Made by a program: the position numbers and the translations under genes | Shown: positions 7,815 to 16,953 of the stretch, piece by piece | Layout of the letters: each line of letters opens with the position of its first letter | Numbering within the stretch: the first letter of the stretch is position 1 | Source: Deltaproteobacteria bacterium | Lineage (GTDB): Bacteria > Myxococcota_A > Polyangia > DRWM01 > JAAZOP01 | DNA length: 53,423 nucleotides | Direction: 5' to 3' | NCBI GenBank assembly: GCA_016218765.1 | Contig: JACRCZ010000059.1 | Location: 1 to 53,423, forward strand | The notes under the pieces: model-generated | The model's input: the letters and a program-made list of their open reading frames with translations, nothing else | The model's database searches: none | Told to the model about the DNA's origin: nothing

Positions 7815-8102
7815 CTACTTGCGGCCCGGGTTCAGCCGTGCCCGCAGGACCTGGGACGGCTTGAACGTCAGGACCTTGCGTTCGGCGATGACGATCGGGG
7901 CGCCGGTCTGCGGGTTGCGGCCCGTGCGTTGCGACTTGTGGCGCACGGTGAAGTTGCCGAATCCCGAGACCTTCACCTGTTCCCCCTTCGACAACGTTTC
8001 CTTCATGATGTCGAAGATGGCTTCGACGGCATCCGAAGCCTCCTTCTTGCTGAAGCCGCCGACCTTCTCGTAGACGCCATCGACCAGATCCGCCTTCGTC
8101 AT
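7815..8102 (-). CDS. ihfA: Integration host factor alpha subunit (HU/IHF family)
   Basis: 95-residue HU/IHF-family DNA-bending protein of normal length. It starts MTKADLVDGVYEKVGGFSKK, the usual IHF-alpha N-terminus, and carries the beta-arm sequence GRNPQTGAPIVI with the DNA-intercalating proline. IHF bends DNA at promoters, including sigma-54 promoters such as the pilin promoter in this window (link is inference). It lies downstream of pheT, the classic ihfA position, and a ribosome binding site (AAGGAGG type) precedes the start. Confidence 0.96.
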   Translation of the reverse strand: MTKADLVDGVYEKVGGFSKKEASDAVEAIFDIMKETLSKGEQVKVSGFGNFTVRHKSQRTGRNPQTGAPIVIAERKVLTFKPSQVLRARLNPGRK

Positions 8103-8184
8103 CGGATTCCCTCCTTGGCCCGCCCGTCGGACTCTCTCCCCGCGGGCCTCGTCGAGCCGTCCAGTGGGGACTTGCCTCCCCCGG

Positions 8185-10578
8185 CTACTTGCGGATCGTT
8201 ACCCCAAACCGGGAAACAAGTCCATCCACCACGCCGGCGTGTGCCGTCTCGACCTCCGCCTCCGTCAGTGTCCGTTCGGGATGCCGGTACACGAGGGCGA
8301 AGGCCATGCTCTTCCTGCCCGCGGGGATGCCCTCCCCGCGGTACACGTCGAAGACGGAGACCTCGTCGAGGAACGTGGGTCCCAGCCGGCGGGCATCGGC
8401 GACGACGTCCCCCGCGGTGACGGTCTCGTCGAAGACGGCGGCCAGGTCCCGGCGCACGGCCGGGAACCGCGGCAGCTCGCGCACCTTGTCCGGTTCCGGC
8501 CGGAAGCGTTCCGGGGTGAGCTCGAGCTCCAGGACCTGGGCGCCGCGCGGCACGTCGAGTCTGTCGGCGGTTGCGGGGTGGAGCTCGCCGGCGAAGCCGG
8601 CTTCGGCGCCATCGATCTCGACGAGGCAAGCCGAGCGCGGGTGGCACCAGCGGACGCGGTCCGGTGCGGGTCGCAGAGCCCACGGGCGCCGGAGGGCGCC
8701 GTCGGCGGCGGCGGCGAGCATGGCGGCCAGGTCGTAGAGGTCCCAGTCGGCGGCGTTGCCGGCCAGGCCTTCGATCCGCTTGCCGGCCAGCACGATGCCG
8801 AGCCGCCACGTTTCGTGCGGCAGGCCGGGCGTGCCGCCGGGGCGGCGGTGGAAGGTCTTGCCGAGCTCGAACAGGGCGGCGCCGGGCAGGCGGTGTGCGA
8901 AGGCGAGGCGCGCGTCGCCCAGCAGGCCCGGGAGCAGGGTGGTGCGCAGGAGGGCGCGTCCGGCGTCGAGGGGGTTCTTGAGCGGGACGCATTGGTCTTC
9001 GGTCGCGCCGAACGCCTGGAGGGTCGGCAGGTCGGCGAAGACGTGGTTGACGGTCTCGGCGAGTCCGCGAGCAACGAGGACGCGGCGCAGGGTGGCGAGT
9101 TTTTCCCAGTTGCCCTGCGTGCGCGGCCCTGCGGTCACGGTGGGCGGGGTGCCGGGCAGGGCGTCGTAGCCGCCGATGCGTGCGATTTCCTCGACGAGGT
9201 CGATTTCGCGCGTGAGGTCCGGGCGCCAGCCCGGTGCGACGACGTCCAGGGCGCCGTTCGAGGCCGGGGCGAGGCGGCAGCCCAGGCGCTCCAGCGTGCC
9301 GCGGATTTCGTCGGAGGGGAACTCGCGGCCGACGATCCGCGCGACGCGCGCGGGACGAAGGCGGACGGGTGCGGGGTCGGGGCCGGTTCCGCCGGCGTCG
9401 ATCGCCTCGCCGCACACGCGTCCTCTTCCCAGCTCGGCCATGAGGCCGGCGGCGTAGGCCAGGGCCCGCGGCACGCCGCTGCGATCGGTGCCGCGCTCGA
9501 AGCGGTACGACGATTCGGACGAGAGGCCGAGGCGGCGCGAGGTGCGGCGGATCGAGGGCGGGTCGAAGTGGGCGCATTCGATGAGCACGTCCGTGGTGTC
9601 GTCGCGGATCTCGCTCGACAGTCCGCCCATGACGCCGGCGACGGCGACGGGGCCTTCGCCGTCGCAGATGAGGACGTCGTCGGGGACGAACCGGCGTTCG
9701 AGGCCGTCGAGCGTGAACATCGTCTCGCCGTCGCGGGCGCGGCGGACGACGATCGTGCCGCCGCGCAGCTTCGCGAGGTCGAAGGCGTGGAGCGGCTGGG
9801 AGAAGAGGAGCAGGACGAGGTTGGTGACGTCGACGAGGTTGGAGACGGCGCGCACGCCGAGGAGGTGGAGGCGGTAGCGGACGGCCCAGGGCGACGGGGC
9901 GACGGCGAGGCCGCGGACGACTTGGGCGCCGTAGCGCGGGCATCCCGCGGGGTCGTCGACACGCACGTACGGATCGACCTCGCGTGCGGTGCGCTGGAAC
10001 GGCGGCGCCTGCGGCAGGCACACGGGGCGGCGGTAGATCGTCCCCAGCTCGCGTGCGATGCCGAGGTGGCCGAGGCCGTCGGGGCGGTTCGGGGTGACGT
10101 TGACGTCGAGGACGTGGTCGTGGAGGCAGAGTACCTCGTGGAGGCTTGCGCCGGGCCGTGTCGCGGGCGGCAGGACGAGCAAGCCCGAGGCGTCGGCGCC
10201 GATGCCCAGGTCGGTTTCGGAACAGAGCACGCCGAGGGACTCGACGCCGCCCAGGCGGCGTGCTTCGACCGCGACGTCGCCGAGCTTCGCGCCCGGGGGT
10301 GCGTAGGCCGTCTTGCCGCCGGGTGCGGGGATGTTCGGGGCCCCGCAGACGACCTCGCGGCGGCCGACGCCGTCGGCGACGACGACGACGTGCATGTCGG
10401 GGCGGCCGGGGTGCGGCCGGACCTCGAGCACTTCGCCGGCGACGGCGCCTTCCAGGTGGGCGCCCGCGCGATGCACGGCCTCGACTTCGAACCCGGTCAT
10501 GGTCAGTCGTTCGGCGACTTCGGCCGCCGGTTCGGGCAGGTCGATCAGCTCGCGGAGCCAGGCCAGGGAGATCTTCAT
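8185..10578 (-). CDS. pheT: Phenylalanyl-tRNA synthetase beta subunit
   Basis: 797 residues, normal for the bacterial beta chain, which with PheS forms the alpha2-beta2 enzyme charging tRNA-Phe. It begins MKISLAWLRELIDLPEP. A tRNA-binding (EMAP-like) domain is at about 40-150 (VCGAPNI motif), the B3/4 editing and B5 domains lie centrally (YRFERGTD), and the C-terminal ferredoxin-fold anticodon-binding domain spans about 705-797 (RFPAVRRDLA...GRKSMAFALVYR). The ATG at 10578 overlaps the pheS stop by 4 bp (ATGA), implying coupled translation of equimolar subunits. Confidence 0.97.
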   Translation of the reverse strand: MKISLAWLRELIDLPEPAAEVAERLTMTGFEVEAVHRAGAHLEGAVAGEVLEVRPHPGRPDMHVVVVADGVGRREVVCGAPNIPAPGGKTAYAPPGAKLGDVAVEARRLGGVESLGVLCSETDLGIGADASGLLVLPPATRPGASLHEVLCLHDHVLDVNVTPNRPDGLGHLGIARELGTIYRRPVCLPQAPPFQRTAREVDPYVRVDDPAGCPRYGAQVVRGLAVAPSPWAVRYRLHLLGVRAVSNLVDVTNLVLLLFSQPLHAFDLAKLRGGTIVVRRARDGETMFTLDGLERRFVPDDVLICDGEGPVAVAGVMGGLSSEIRDDTTDVLIECAHFDPPSIRRTSRRLGLSSESSYRFERGTDRSGVPRALAYAAGLMAELGRGRVCGEAIDAGGTGPDPAPVRLRPARVARIVGREFPSDEIRGTLERLGCRLAPASNGALDVVAPGWRPDLTREIDLVEEIARIGGYDALPGTPPTVTAGPRTQGNWEKLATLRRVLVARGLAETVNHVFADLPTLQAFGATEDQCVPLKNPLDAGRALLRTTLLPGLLGDARLAFAHRLPGAALFELGKTFHRRPGGTPGLPHETWRLGIVLAGKRIEGLAGNAADWDLYDLAAMLAAAADGALRRPWALRPAPDRVRWCHPRSACLVEIDGAEAGFAGELHPATADRLDVPRGAQVLELELTPERFRPEPDKVRELPRFPAVRRDLAAVFDETVTAGDVVADARRLGPTFLDEVSVFDVYRGEGIPAGRKSMAFALVYRHPERTLTEAEVETAHAGVVDGLVSRFGVTIRK

Positions 10579-11630
10579 TGGAATTGCCTCAGGAAGCGCA
10601 GATCGTTCTCGTAGAGCAGGCGGATGTCGGACATGCCGTGGCGGAGCATGGCGAGGCGGTCCACGCCCATGCCGAAGGCGAAGCCCTGCCATTTTTCCGG
10701 GTCGTAGCCGACGTGGCGGAAGACGGCGGGGTCGACCATGCCGCAGCCGAGGATCTCGAGCCAGCCGCTGCCTTTGCAGACGCGGCAGCCCTTGCCGCGG
10801 CAGACGACGCAGCGGCAATCGATCTCGCCGGACGGCTCGGTGAAGGGGAAGAACGAGGCGCGGAAGCGGACGGAGACGTCGGCGCCGAAGAACTCCTGGA
10901 CGAAGAGGGTGAGGCAGCCCTTGAGGTCGGCGAGGGTGGTGTGGTCGTCGACGAGGAGTCCTTCGACCTGGAAGAAGCGGGGGGAGTGGGTGGCGTCGTC
11001 GTCGTGGCGGTAGACGGCGCCCGGGATGACGACGCGGACGGGGGGCTGTTGGGCGAGCATGGTGCGGATCTGTACCGGCGAGGTGTGGGTGCGCATGAGG
11101 AGGTTGCCGGGGGCGTCGACGAACAGCGTGTCTTGCATGTCCCGCGCCGGGTGGTCGGGCGGGAAGTTGAGGGCTTCGAAGTTGTGGAAGTCGTCCTCCA
11201 CCTCGGGACCTTCGGCGACCTGGAAGCCCATGCGCCCGAAGATGTCGACGATGTCGTGCATCGTGGACATGAGCGGGTGGGCGTGTCCGTGGGGCAGGCC
11301 GCGGGGCGGGAGGGTCGGGTCGAGGGGCGGTCCGGAGAGGGAGCGTTCGAACGCTTCTCTTTCGAGGGTCGTGAGGCGGTTCTCGAGCCGGGAGGCGGCG
11401 TCGTCCTTGGCGCGGTTGAGGGATGCGCCGAAGGCGGGACGTTCGGGGGCGGGGAGGGTGCCGAGTTTCTTCTGGAGGGCGGTGAGGGCGCCCTTCTTGC
11501 CGAGGAGTTTCGCGGCGGCGGCGCGGGCTTCTTCGGCGTTGTGTGCGGCGGCCAGGTCGGCGTCGAGGCGTTCGAGGAGGGCGTGGAGCTCGGCGGCGAG
11601 GTCGGGGGCCTGCTGGTCGGGTTGCGTCAT
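10575..11630 (-). CDS. pheS: Phenylalanyl-tRNA synthetase alpha subunit
   Basis: 351 residues. An N-terminal coiled coil (about 1-85) is followed by the class II catalytic core, with motif 2 around FRASFFPFTEPS and motif 3 GFAFGMGVDRLAMLRHG near the C-terminus. A Cys-rich insert (CRCVVCRGKGCRVCKGSG) resembles the four-cysteine segment found in some bacterial PheS proteins and may bind zinc. The start ATG 11630 is preferred over an upstream GTG at 11639 because GGAGG lies 10 nt before the ATG but only 1 nt before the GTG. It follows rplT by about 90 bp and precedes pheT with a 4-bp overlap. Confidence 0.97.
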   Translation of the reverse strand: MTQPDQQAPDLAAELHALLERLDADLAAAHNAEEARAAAAKLLGKKGALTALQKKLGTLPAPERPAFGASLNRAKDDAASRLENRLTTLEREAFERSLSGPPLDPTLPPRGLPHGHAHPLMSTMHDIVDIFGRMGFQVAEGPEVEDDFHNFEALNFPPDHPARDMQDTLFVDAPGNLLMRTHTSPVQIRTMLAQQPPVRVVIPGAVYRHDDDATHSPRFFQVEGLLVDDHTTLADLKGCLTLFVQEFFGADVSVRFRASFFPFTEPSGEIDCRCVVCRGKGCRVCKGSGWLEILGCGMVDPAVFRHVGYDPEKWQGFAFGMGVDRLAMLRHGMSDIRLLYENDLRFLRQFQ

Positions 11631-11720
11631 CGGACCCACACCTCCGCGGGCGCGCTCGGGCTCCCCGCGACGGGCGGGGCGCCTGCGTCCGGGTCGGATC
11701 GGGACATGAGAGGGCCGTGG

Positions 11721-12068
11721 CTACGCGCGGGCCAGCTCGGCGACGGCGCGGAAGGTGGTGGGATCGGCGACGGCGATTTCGGCGAGGCTCTTGCGGTTGA
11801 GGGCGACGTTCGCCTTGTGCAGGCCGCTGATGAGCTTGCTGTAGGAGAGCTTGACGGCGTCGCGGGCGGCGGCGTTGATGCGGACGATCCACAGCTTGCG
11901 GAAGTCCTGCTTGCGCTGCTTGCGGTGCCGGTACTGGTAGATCCAGGCGTGCCGGACCGCCTCGACGGCGCGGCGGTACATCTTGTGGCGCCCGCCGTAG
12001 AACCCGCGGGCGAGCTTCATGATCTTGTTGCGGCGGCGGCGAGCCTTGACTCCGCGCTTGACCCTCAT
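11721..12068 (-). CDS. rplT: 50S ribosomal protein L20
   Basis: 115 residues, normal length, with the Arg/Lys-rich N-terminal helix (MRVKRGVKARRRRNKIMKLA) and the conserved GFYGGRHKMYRRA segment. L20 binds 23S rRNA early in large-subunit assembly. It lies 11 bp after rpmI and ahead of pheS, the usual order in bacteria. infC, normally first in this operon, is not present upstream here. Confidence 0.98.
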   Translation of the reverse strand: MRVKRGVKARRRRNKIMKLARGFYGGRHKMYRRAVEAVRHAWIYQYRHRKQRKQDFRKLWIVRINAAARDAVKLSYSKLISGLHKANVALNRKSLAEIAVADPTTFRAVAELARA

Positions 12069-12079
12069 GACGAGCCTCC

Positions 12080-12283
12080 CTAGCCGTTCGGAAGCTGGCG
12101 CCGGATGCGGCCGGCGTCGGCGCGATGGACGATCTGCGTCTTGCGGTTGCGGCGGCGCTGCTTGGGGGTCTTGTGTTCCAGCAGGTGGCTGCCGGCGGCG
12201 CGTTCGCGACGGATCTTGCCGCCTTTCAGGACATGGAACCGTTTGGCCGCCGAGCGGCGCGTCTTCATCTTCGTCTTCGGCAT
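12080..12283 (-). CDS. rpmI: 50S ribosomal protein L35
   Basis: 67-residue basic protein beginning MPKTKMKTRRSAAKRF and ending RRQLPNG, matching L35. The start is ATG 12283. It is the first gene of the rpmI-rplT-pheS-pheT-ihfA-merR cluster, with its own promoter at 12350-12378 giving a leader of about 60 nt. The normal upstream partner infC is missing; the neighbour upstream is an unrelated protease gene. Confidence 0.97.
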   Translation of the reverse strand: MPKTKMKTRRSAAKRFHVLKGGKIRRERAAGSHLLEHKTPKQRRRNRKTQIVHRADAGRIRRQLPNG

Positions 12284-12349
12284 CGGAACCCTCGCAACTC
12301 CCTGTCGGACCGGCCCTTGGGGGCGGATCCGAACATCGACGGAGCGCGT

Positions 12350-12378
12350 TGTGTACAACAGTCCGGCGAGGGAGGCAA
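12350..12378 (-). promoter_or_regulatory. Promoter of the rpmI-rplT-pheST-ihfA-merR operon
   Basis: TTGCCT (12378-12373), 17 bp, TACACA (12355-12350) on the minus strand. The -10 box lies inside the palindrome GTTGTACACAAC, which contains the TTGTACAC word also found three times near tRNA-Pro, so a repressor site overlapping the -10 is possible. Confidence 0.5.
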
Positions 12379-12382
12379 GGAA

Positions 12383-12441
12383 GAAAAGGTCGTTGGTTGG
12401 TGGTGGGTCGTCCGGGTCGAGTTGCTGGTTGGGGCGGGGGG
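12383..12441 (+). repeat. Dispersed noncoding element, copy 1
   Basis: GAAAAG followed by a T/G-rich run (GTCGTTGGTTGGTGGTGGGT) and ending in GGGGCGGGGG. A second copy on the opposite strand at 49952-50019 shares about 78% of an ungapped 41-base core by my manual alignment. It sits between the rpmI promoter and the end of the retropepsin gene and contains no plausible gene. Confidence 0.5.
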
Positions 12442-12843
12442 TCAGGCGAGGGACTCGGTCAGCTCCACGGTTCCGGCGCCGTAGTCGAGCACCAGGCGCA
12501 GGCCGGCGAAGAAGTCGTCGCCCAGGAGGCCGTCGATGTCGTCCCCGGGAGGGAAGGAATGGCAGGCGATCTCGAAGTCGTCGCGGATCCAGCCCAGAGA
12601 CGAGATGTGCGGTGCGCGCACGACGTAGCCGAACTCTTCGCCGATCATCGAGCGGACTCGCGAGCATCGGAGGGCGTGATCCGGGCGAAGGCCGAGGCGG
12701 AGGGCCTGATTCACGTCGAGGATGGATGTAGCCGTCCCCGTATCCAACGCGAAGTGCAGCGTCTCGGAGGGGATGCCGTGCGCCCAGACGATGACGGGGA
12801 CGACGATGAGCCCGCCTCGGCGTTCGAAAGCAAGGGGCCCCAT
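12442..12843 (-). CDS. Retropepsin-like aspartic protease
   Basis: 133-residue single-domain protein with the retroviral-type aspartic protease motif: hydrophobic-ALDTGTATS at residues 32-40 (catalytic Asp34-Thr-Gly) and the DGLLGDDFF segment near residue 105 that packs the active site. Such proteins act as homodimers with one DTG per subunit. The opening MGPLAFERRGGLIVVP resembles the usual N-terminus of bacterial retropepsin-like proteins, supporting an independent start at ATG 12843. The start lies inside the upstream gene in a different frame, a 133-nt overlap, so translation may depend on the upstream gene. Substrate unknown. A frameshifted fusion with the upstream gene is the main alternative. 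Confidence 0.75.
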   Translation of the reverse strand: MGPLAFERRGGLIVVPVIVWAHGIPSETLHFALDTGTATSILDVNQALRLGLRPDHALRCSRVRSMIGEEFGYVVRAPHISSLGWIRDDFEIACHSFPPGDDIDGLLGDDFFAGLRLVLDYGAGTVELTESLA

Positions 12844-13082
12844 TCCATCACCGCGAGGCCGACCAGGGTGCGTCCTGGCGGGAACAACTCGCCGGTGTAC
12901 CAAGTCGCGAGCAGGCCGTGGGACGTTGCGTCGACCGTGTCGATGCAGTTCCGGTCCGGGCCGTGAGCGACGACCACGCCGTCCTCCAGGACGCAGCACT
13001 CGTCCGCCGAGATGTCCGCCACCACGACCCACTGATCCGGGTAGGCCCGTTCGATCTCCGCCTTCGTCATCCGTGGTCCCAT
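12711..13082 (-). CDS. Small protein upstream of and overlapping the retropepsin
   Basis: 123-residue frame. Residues 1-80 look real: MGPRMTKAEIERAYPDQWVV, then VVVAHGPDR and TWYTGELFPPG, resembling small proteins (MTREEIEARYPDEWV type) often encoded just ahead of retropepsin-like genes. The last 40 residues (SSSSPSSSGR...) are low-complexity and look like shadow of the overlapping protease gene, so either the native stop was lost or a frame change near 12835 (GGGGCCCC run) joins the two. ATG 13082 is chosen because a -10 box lies exactly 7 nt upstream; ATG 13070 is the alternative. Function unknown. Confidence 0.6.
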   Translation of the reverse strand: MGPRMTKAEIERAYPDQWVVVADISADECCVLEDGVVVAHGPDRNCIDTVDATSHGLLATWYTGELFPPGRTLVGLAVMEWGPLLSNAEAGSSSSPSSSGRTASPPRRCTSRWIRGRLHPSST

Positions 13083-13089
13083 GGCCCGG

Positions 13090-13119
13090 ACTCTACGCGT
13101 CGCGCCCGGGGGGGACCAA
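13090..13119 (-). promoter_or_regulatory. Promoter of the retropepsin pair (leaderless type)
   Basis: TTGGTC (13119-13114), 18 bp, TAGAGT (13095-13090), then 7 nt to ATG 13082. The transcript is predicted to start at or within a base of the ATG. Confidence 0.5.
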
Positions 13120-13166
13120 GTTCCCCGCGCCGGGCCACCTCGCCGCCGTTCCGGCACGCACGACCG

Positions 13167-13196
13167 TTGACACGCTCCCCGCCGGTGGCCTAGGTT
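13167..13196 (+). promoter_or_regulatory. Promoter of the cobalamin riboswitch transcript
   Basis: TTGACA (perfect -35, 13167-13172), 18 bp, TAGGTT (-10, 13191-13196). The predicted start, about 13203, coincides with the 5' edge of the riboswitch. Confidence 0.65.
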
Positions 13197-13202
13197 CCGC
13201 GG

Positions 13203-13393
13203 CGACCGGCAGGGTGGCAGGAGCGCCCGGGCGCGTTGCCCGAGGGAAGCCGGTGAGAATCCGGTGCGGCCCCCGCCACTGTGAGCGCCGACGAAGGGCG
13301 GAACGAAGCCACTGGCGGTGACCGATCGCTTGGACGGTCGGCCCGCTGGGAAGGCCCGCCCCGAGAACGACGCGCGAGCCAGGAGACCTGCCC
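13203..13393 (+). ncRNA. Cobalamin riboswitch
   Basis: The conserved core of the cobalamin aptamer is present in order: GGGAAGCCGGTGAGAATCCGG (in parts, 13243-13264), CCGCCACTGTGA (13273-13284), and the closing GCCAGGAGACCTGCC (13378-13392). The 5' strand GGCAGG can pair with CCTGCC at the 3' end to form P1. Between aptamer and start codon are about 125 nt; CCCCTCCCC near 13449 could pair with the GGAGGG ribosome binding site at 13511-13516, suggesting translational control, but I cannot fold it here. It controls the lipoprotein gene at 13521 and should repress it when cobalamin is plentiful. 13394-13520 holds no gene. Confidence 0.93.
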
Positions 13394-13520
13394 TGACGGT
13401 CGAGATTTCCGGCTCCGGCGCCGGGGCGGCGCGGGCGCGGGTCTTCGTACCCCTCCCCATCTTCCCCCCTTTGCGCCGGCAGCCAGCCGCTCGGGGTCCG
13501 CAGCGGCAGAGGAGGGTGCG

Positions 13521-14906
13521 ATGGTTCGTTTTTCGTTTTTCGTTTTTCGTTTTTCGTCCGGACGGTGCGTTGCGTGCGGGGCGGGGCGTCCGATCGCGGT
13601 CGCGCTGCTCGTGCTGGCGGGCCTGGCGGCGGGGTGCGGGGACGACGACACGACGCCGGGGGACGGGGGGGACGTCGAGACGACGGGCGACGTCGAAGGG
13701 GGTGCGGACGGCGACGGGGACGGCGAGGCGGAGGCGGAGGGCGAGGCGGACGCCGAGCCGGAGGCGGAGGCGGAGGGGGGTGCGGACGGCGACGCGGACT
13801 CCGACGCGGATGGGGACGGCGACGGGGACGCCGACGCGGACGACGGCGGGGGCGGCTGGACGCGGACGCTGGCGGTGGTGGCCAGCGACTATCTGGCCGG
13901 CGGGCTGGCGCTGATCGACCTCGACACGGTCGAGGCGGCGACGCCGACGGTCGTGACGTCGGCCGCGACGGTGCACGCGGACGCCGTCCTCGCGTGCCGT
14001 GGTGGGGGGGTTGTCGACGTCGTCGAGCGGATGGGCTCGGACCGCCTTGCGCGCTACCAGGTGGAGGGCGGGGTCGCGACGGCGGGCGCGGCGCTCGACC
14101 TGCCGGACGGCTCGAACCCGCAGGACGCGCAGGTGATCGCGGGCGGGGCGAGTCTCGCGGTGCCGCTGTACGAGCAGGCGGCGATGGACATCGTGGCGGG
14201 GGACCTCGGTGCCGTCACGTCCTTGATCGATCTGGCGGGCTACGCGGACGCGGACGGCCTGCCCGAGTCGGTTCACGTGGTGGAGACGGCGGGGCGGCTG
14301 TTCGTCTCGCTCCAGCTTCTGGATCGTTCGGGTTCGATCTGGACGCCGACGGGGCCGGGGGTGCTGGCGGTGTTCGACGCGGTGTCGTTCGTGCCGATCG
14401 ACGTCGATGCGGTCACGGCGGGTACGCAAGGTGTCGTGCTGGTGGGCTCCAACCCGGCGGGGCCGATGCGGGTGGTCGGACCTGCGATCCTGGTTTCGAG
14501 CGTGGGGAGCTACGGCACGGACGACGGCGGGATCGAGGCGGTGGATGGGGCGACGGCCGAGGCCCTGGGGTTCGTGATCACGGAGGCGGTGCTGGGGGGC
14601 GATCTGGCGGACTGGATCGTCCTGGCGGACGACACGGGCTTCGCGGTGGTGACGGTGGGCTTTGCGGAGGACCGGCTGGTGGCTTTCGACCTGGACACGG
14701 GTGCCGCCGTGGGCGTGCCGCTCTTGACGTCGGGCGGCTACACGTTGTCGGGACTGGTCGACCTGGGCGACGGGCGGATTGCGGTCGGGGACCGCACGGC
14801 CGGCGCGGCGGGGGTGAGGGTGTTCGACGCGGCGACGCGCGCGGAGTTGACGACCGCTCCGATTCCGGTGGGTTTGCCGCCGGTTGGGGCGTGTATCGTC
14901 GACTGA
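13521..14906 (+). CDS. Riboswitch-controlled lipoprotein with predicted beta-propeller (BtuG-like role proposed)
   Basis: 461 residues. The start ATG 13521 has GGAGGG upstream; the longer frame runs into the riboswitch and is rejected. The signal peptide ends GLAAGC (lipobox), followed by an Asp/Glu/Gly/Ala-rich linker to about residue 112. The remaining about 345 residues show repeated hydrophobic strands with turn motifs such as LIDLDTVEAATP, AVFDAVSF, VAFDLDTGAAVG and RVFDAATRAEL, the pattern of YncE/NHL-like beta-propellers. Bacteroides BtuG, a cobalamin-binding surface lipoprotein, is also a propeller (established), so a cobalamin-capture role is proposed from the riboswitch plus architecture; no sequence homology to BtuG is claimed. 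No transporter gene lies next to it. Confidence 0.85.
   Translation: MVRFSFFVFRFSSGRCVACGAGRPIAVALLVLAGLAAGCGDDDTTPGDGGDVETTGDVEGGADGDGDGEAEAEGEADAEPEAEAEGGADGDADSDADGDGDGDADADDGGGGWTRTLAVVASDYLAGGLALIDLDTVEAATPTVVTSAATVHADAVLACRGGGVVDVVERMGSDRLARYQVEGGVATAGAALDLPDGSNPQDAQVIAGGASLAVPLYEQAAMDIVAGDLGAVTSLIDLAGYADADGLPESVHVVETAGRLFVSLQLLDRSGSIWTPTGPGVLAVFDAVSFVPIDVDAVTAGTQGVVLVGSNPAGPMRVVGPAILVSSVGSYGTDDGGIEAVDGATAEALGFVITEAVLGGDLADWIVLADDTGFAVVTVGFAEDRLVAFDLDTGAAVGVPLLTSGGYTLSGLVDLGDGRIAVGDRTAGAAGVRVFDAATRAELTTAPIPVGLPPVGACIVD
13527..13556 (+). repeat. Heptanucleotide tandem repeat CGTTTTT x4 within the coding start
   Basis: Four perfect copies of CGTTTTT (13527-13554) plus CG, at codons 3-12 of the lipoprotein gene. 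The unit length is not a multiple of three, so gain or loss of one copy would shift the frame before the lipobox. It is strikingly AT-rich for this genome. Confidence 0.85.
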
Positions 14907-15015
14907 ACGTGGGGCAGCGGAGGCGCTCGACGGGTCGTTTCCGCGGCGCGCTTCCGTGGTCTGCCGCCGGCCGTCGACCGCCGACCGCCGGTTCGGCGCT
15001 ACATCCCGGAAACCC

Positions 15016-15044
15016 TTGACTTCGTCGACCCGATCCCCTAGGTA
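15016..15044 (+). promoter_or_regulatory. Promoter of the nuoEFJKLMN operon
   Basis: TTGACT (15016-15021), exactly 17 bp, TAGGTA (15039-15044). It gives an untranslated leader of about 110 nt before nuoE. 14907-15015 shows nothing else. Confidence 0.6.
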
Positions 15045-15161
15045 GGCGCCACGCGCCGGCGGGGGTGCGAGCCGCGTCCGGCGCCGATTCCGAAGAGAGG
15101 TCTGGTCCGCGTGCATGGAGCGGCGAGCGAGTCCGCGCCGGGGGGAGGGGAAAGAGGGCAG

Positions 15162-15653
15162 ATGGCGTTGGAACTGACGGCGGAACGCAAGCAGCGCCTC
15201 GCGGCTCTGGTGGGGCGCTATCCGATCAAGGCGGCGGCGTGTCTTCCGGCGCTGCACGTGGTGCAGGAGGAGCGCGGGGCGATCGACGCCGAGGCGATCG
15301 AGTATGTTTCCCGGTTGCTGGACATTCCCGCCGGGCGGGTGGAGGAGGTGGCCAGCTTCTACACGATGTACAAGCGGAAGGCGCCCGGGCGTTTCCACAT
15401 CGAGATCTGCACCAACCTGAGCTGTTCGTTGATGGGAGCCGAGCATCTGCGCGAGGTCCTGGCGCGGGAGCTGGGGATCCAGCCGGGGCAGACGACGCGC
15501 GACGGGAAGTTCACGCTGAGCGAGGTCGAGTGTCTTGCTTCGTGCGGGACGGCGCCGGTGTTGCAGGTGAACGGCGAGTTCCACGAGGCGCTGACGCCGG
15601 ACCGGGTGAAGGCGTTGTTGGGCGAGCTGCGCTCGCGCGCGGCGGGAGGCTAG
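15162..15653 (+). CDS. nuoE: NADH-quinone oxidoreductase subunit E (2Fe-2S)
   Basis: 163 residues. This thioredoxin-fold ferredoxin carries the four ligands of the N1a 2Fe-2S cluster: CTNLSC (Cx4C) at about residue 88 and CLASC (Cx3C) at about residue 129. With NuoF it forms the NADH-oxidising module of complex I on the cytoplasmic side. ATG 15162 is preferred, with AGAGGG upstream; an ATG at 15111 would add 17 Gly/Ser-rich residues. The next gene starts 4 bp after the stop. Confidence 0.95.
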   Translation: MALELTAERKQRLAALVGRYPIKAAACLPALHVVQEERGAIDAEAIEYVSRLLDIPAGRVEEVASFYTMYKRKAPGRFHIEICTNLSCSLMGAEHLREVLARELGIQPGQTTRDGKFTLSEVECLASCGTAPVLQVNGEFHEALTPDRVKALLGELRSRAAGG

Positions 15654-15657
15654 GGTG

Positions 15658-16949
<1,292 letters not shown>

Positions 16950-16953
<4 letters not shown>

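Noticed and set aside
8164..10614. Long plus-strand frame opposite pheT
   Set aside because: Antisense shadow of pheT, common in GC-rich DNA.
12350..12361. Palindrome GTTGTACACAAC as a stand-alone terminator
   Set aside because: It lies over the -10 box of the rpmI promoter, so an operator or chance is more likely.
13281..13520. Upstream 80-codon extension of the B12-regulated lipoprotein
   Set aside because: It would be translated from inside the riboswitch; the ribosome binding site and signal peptide point to ATG 13521.
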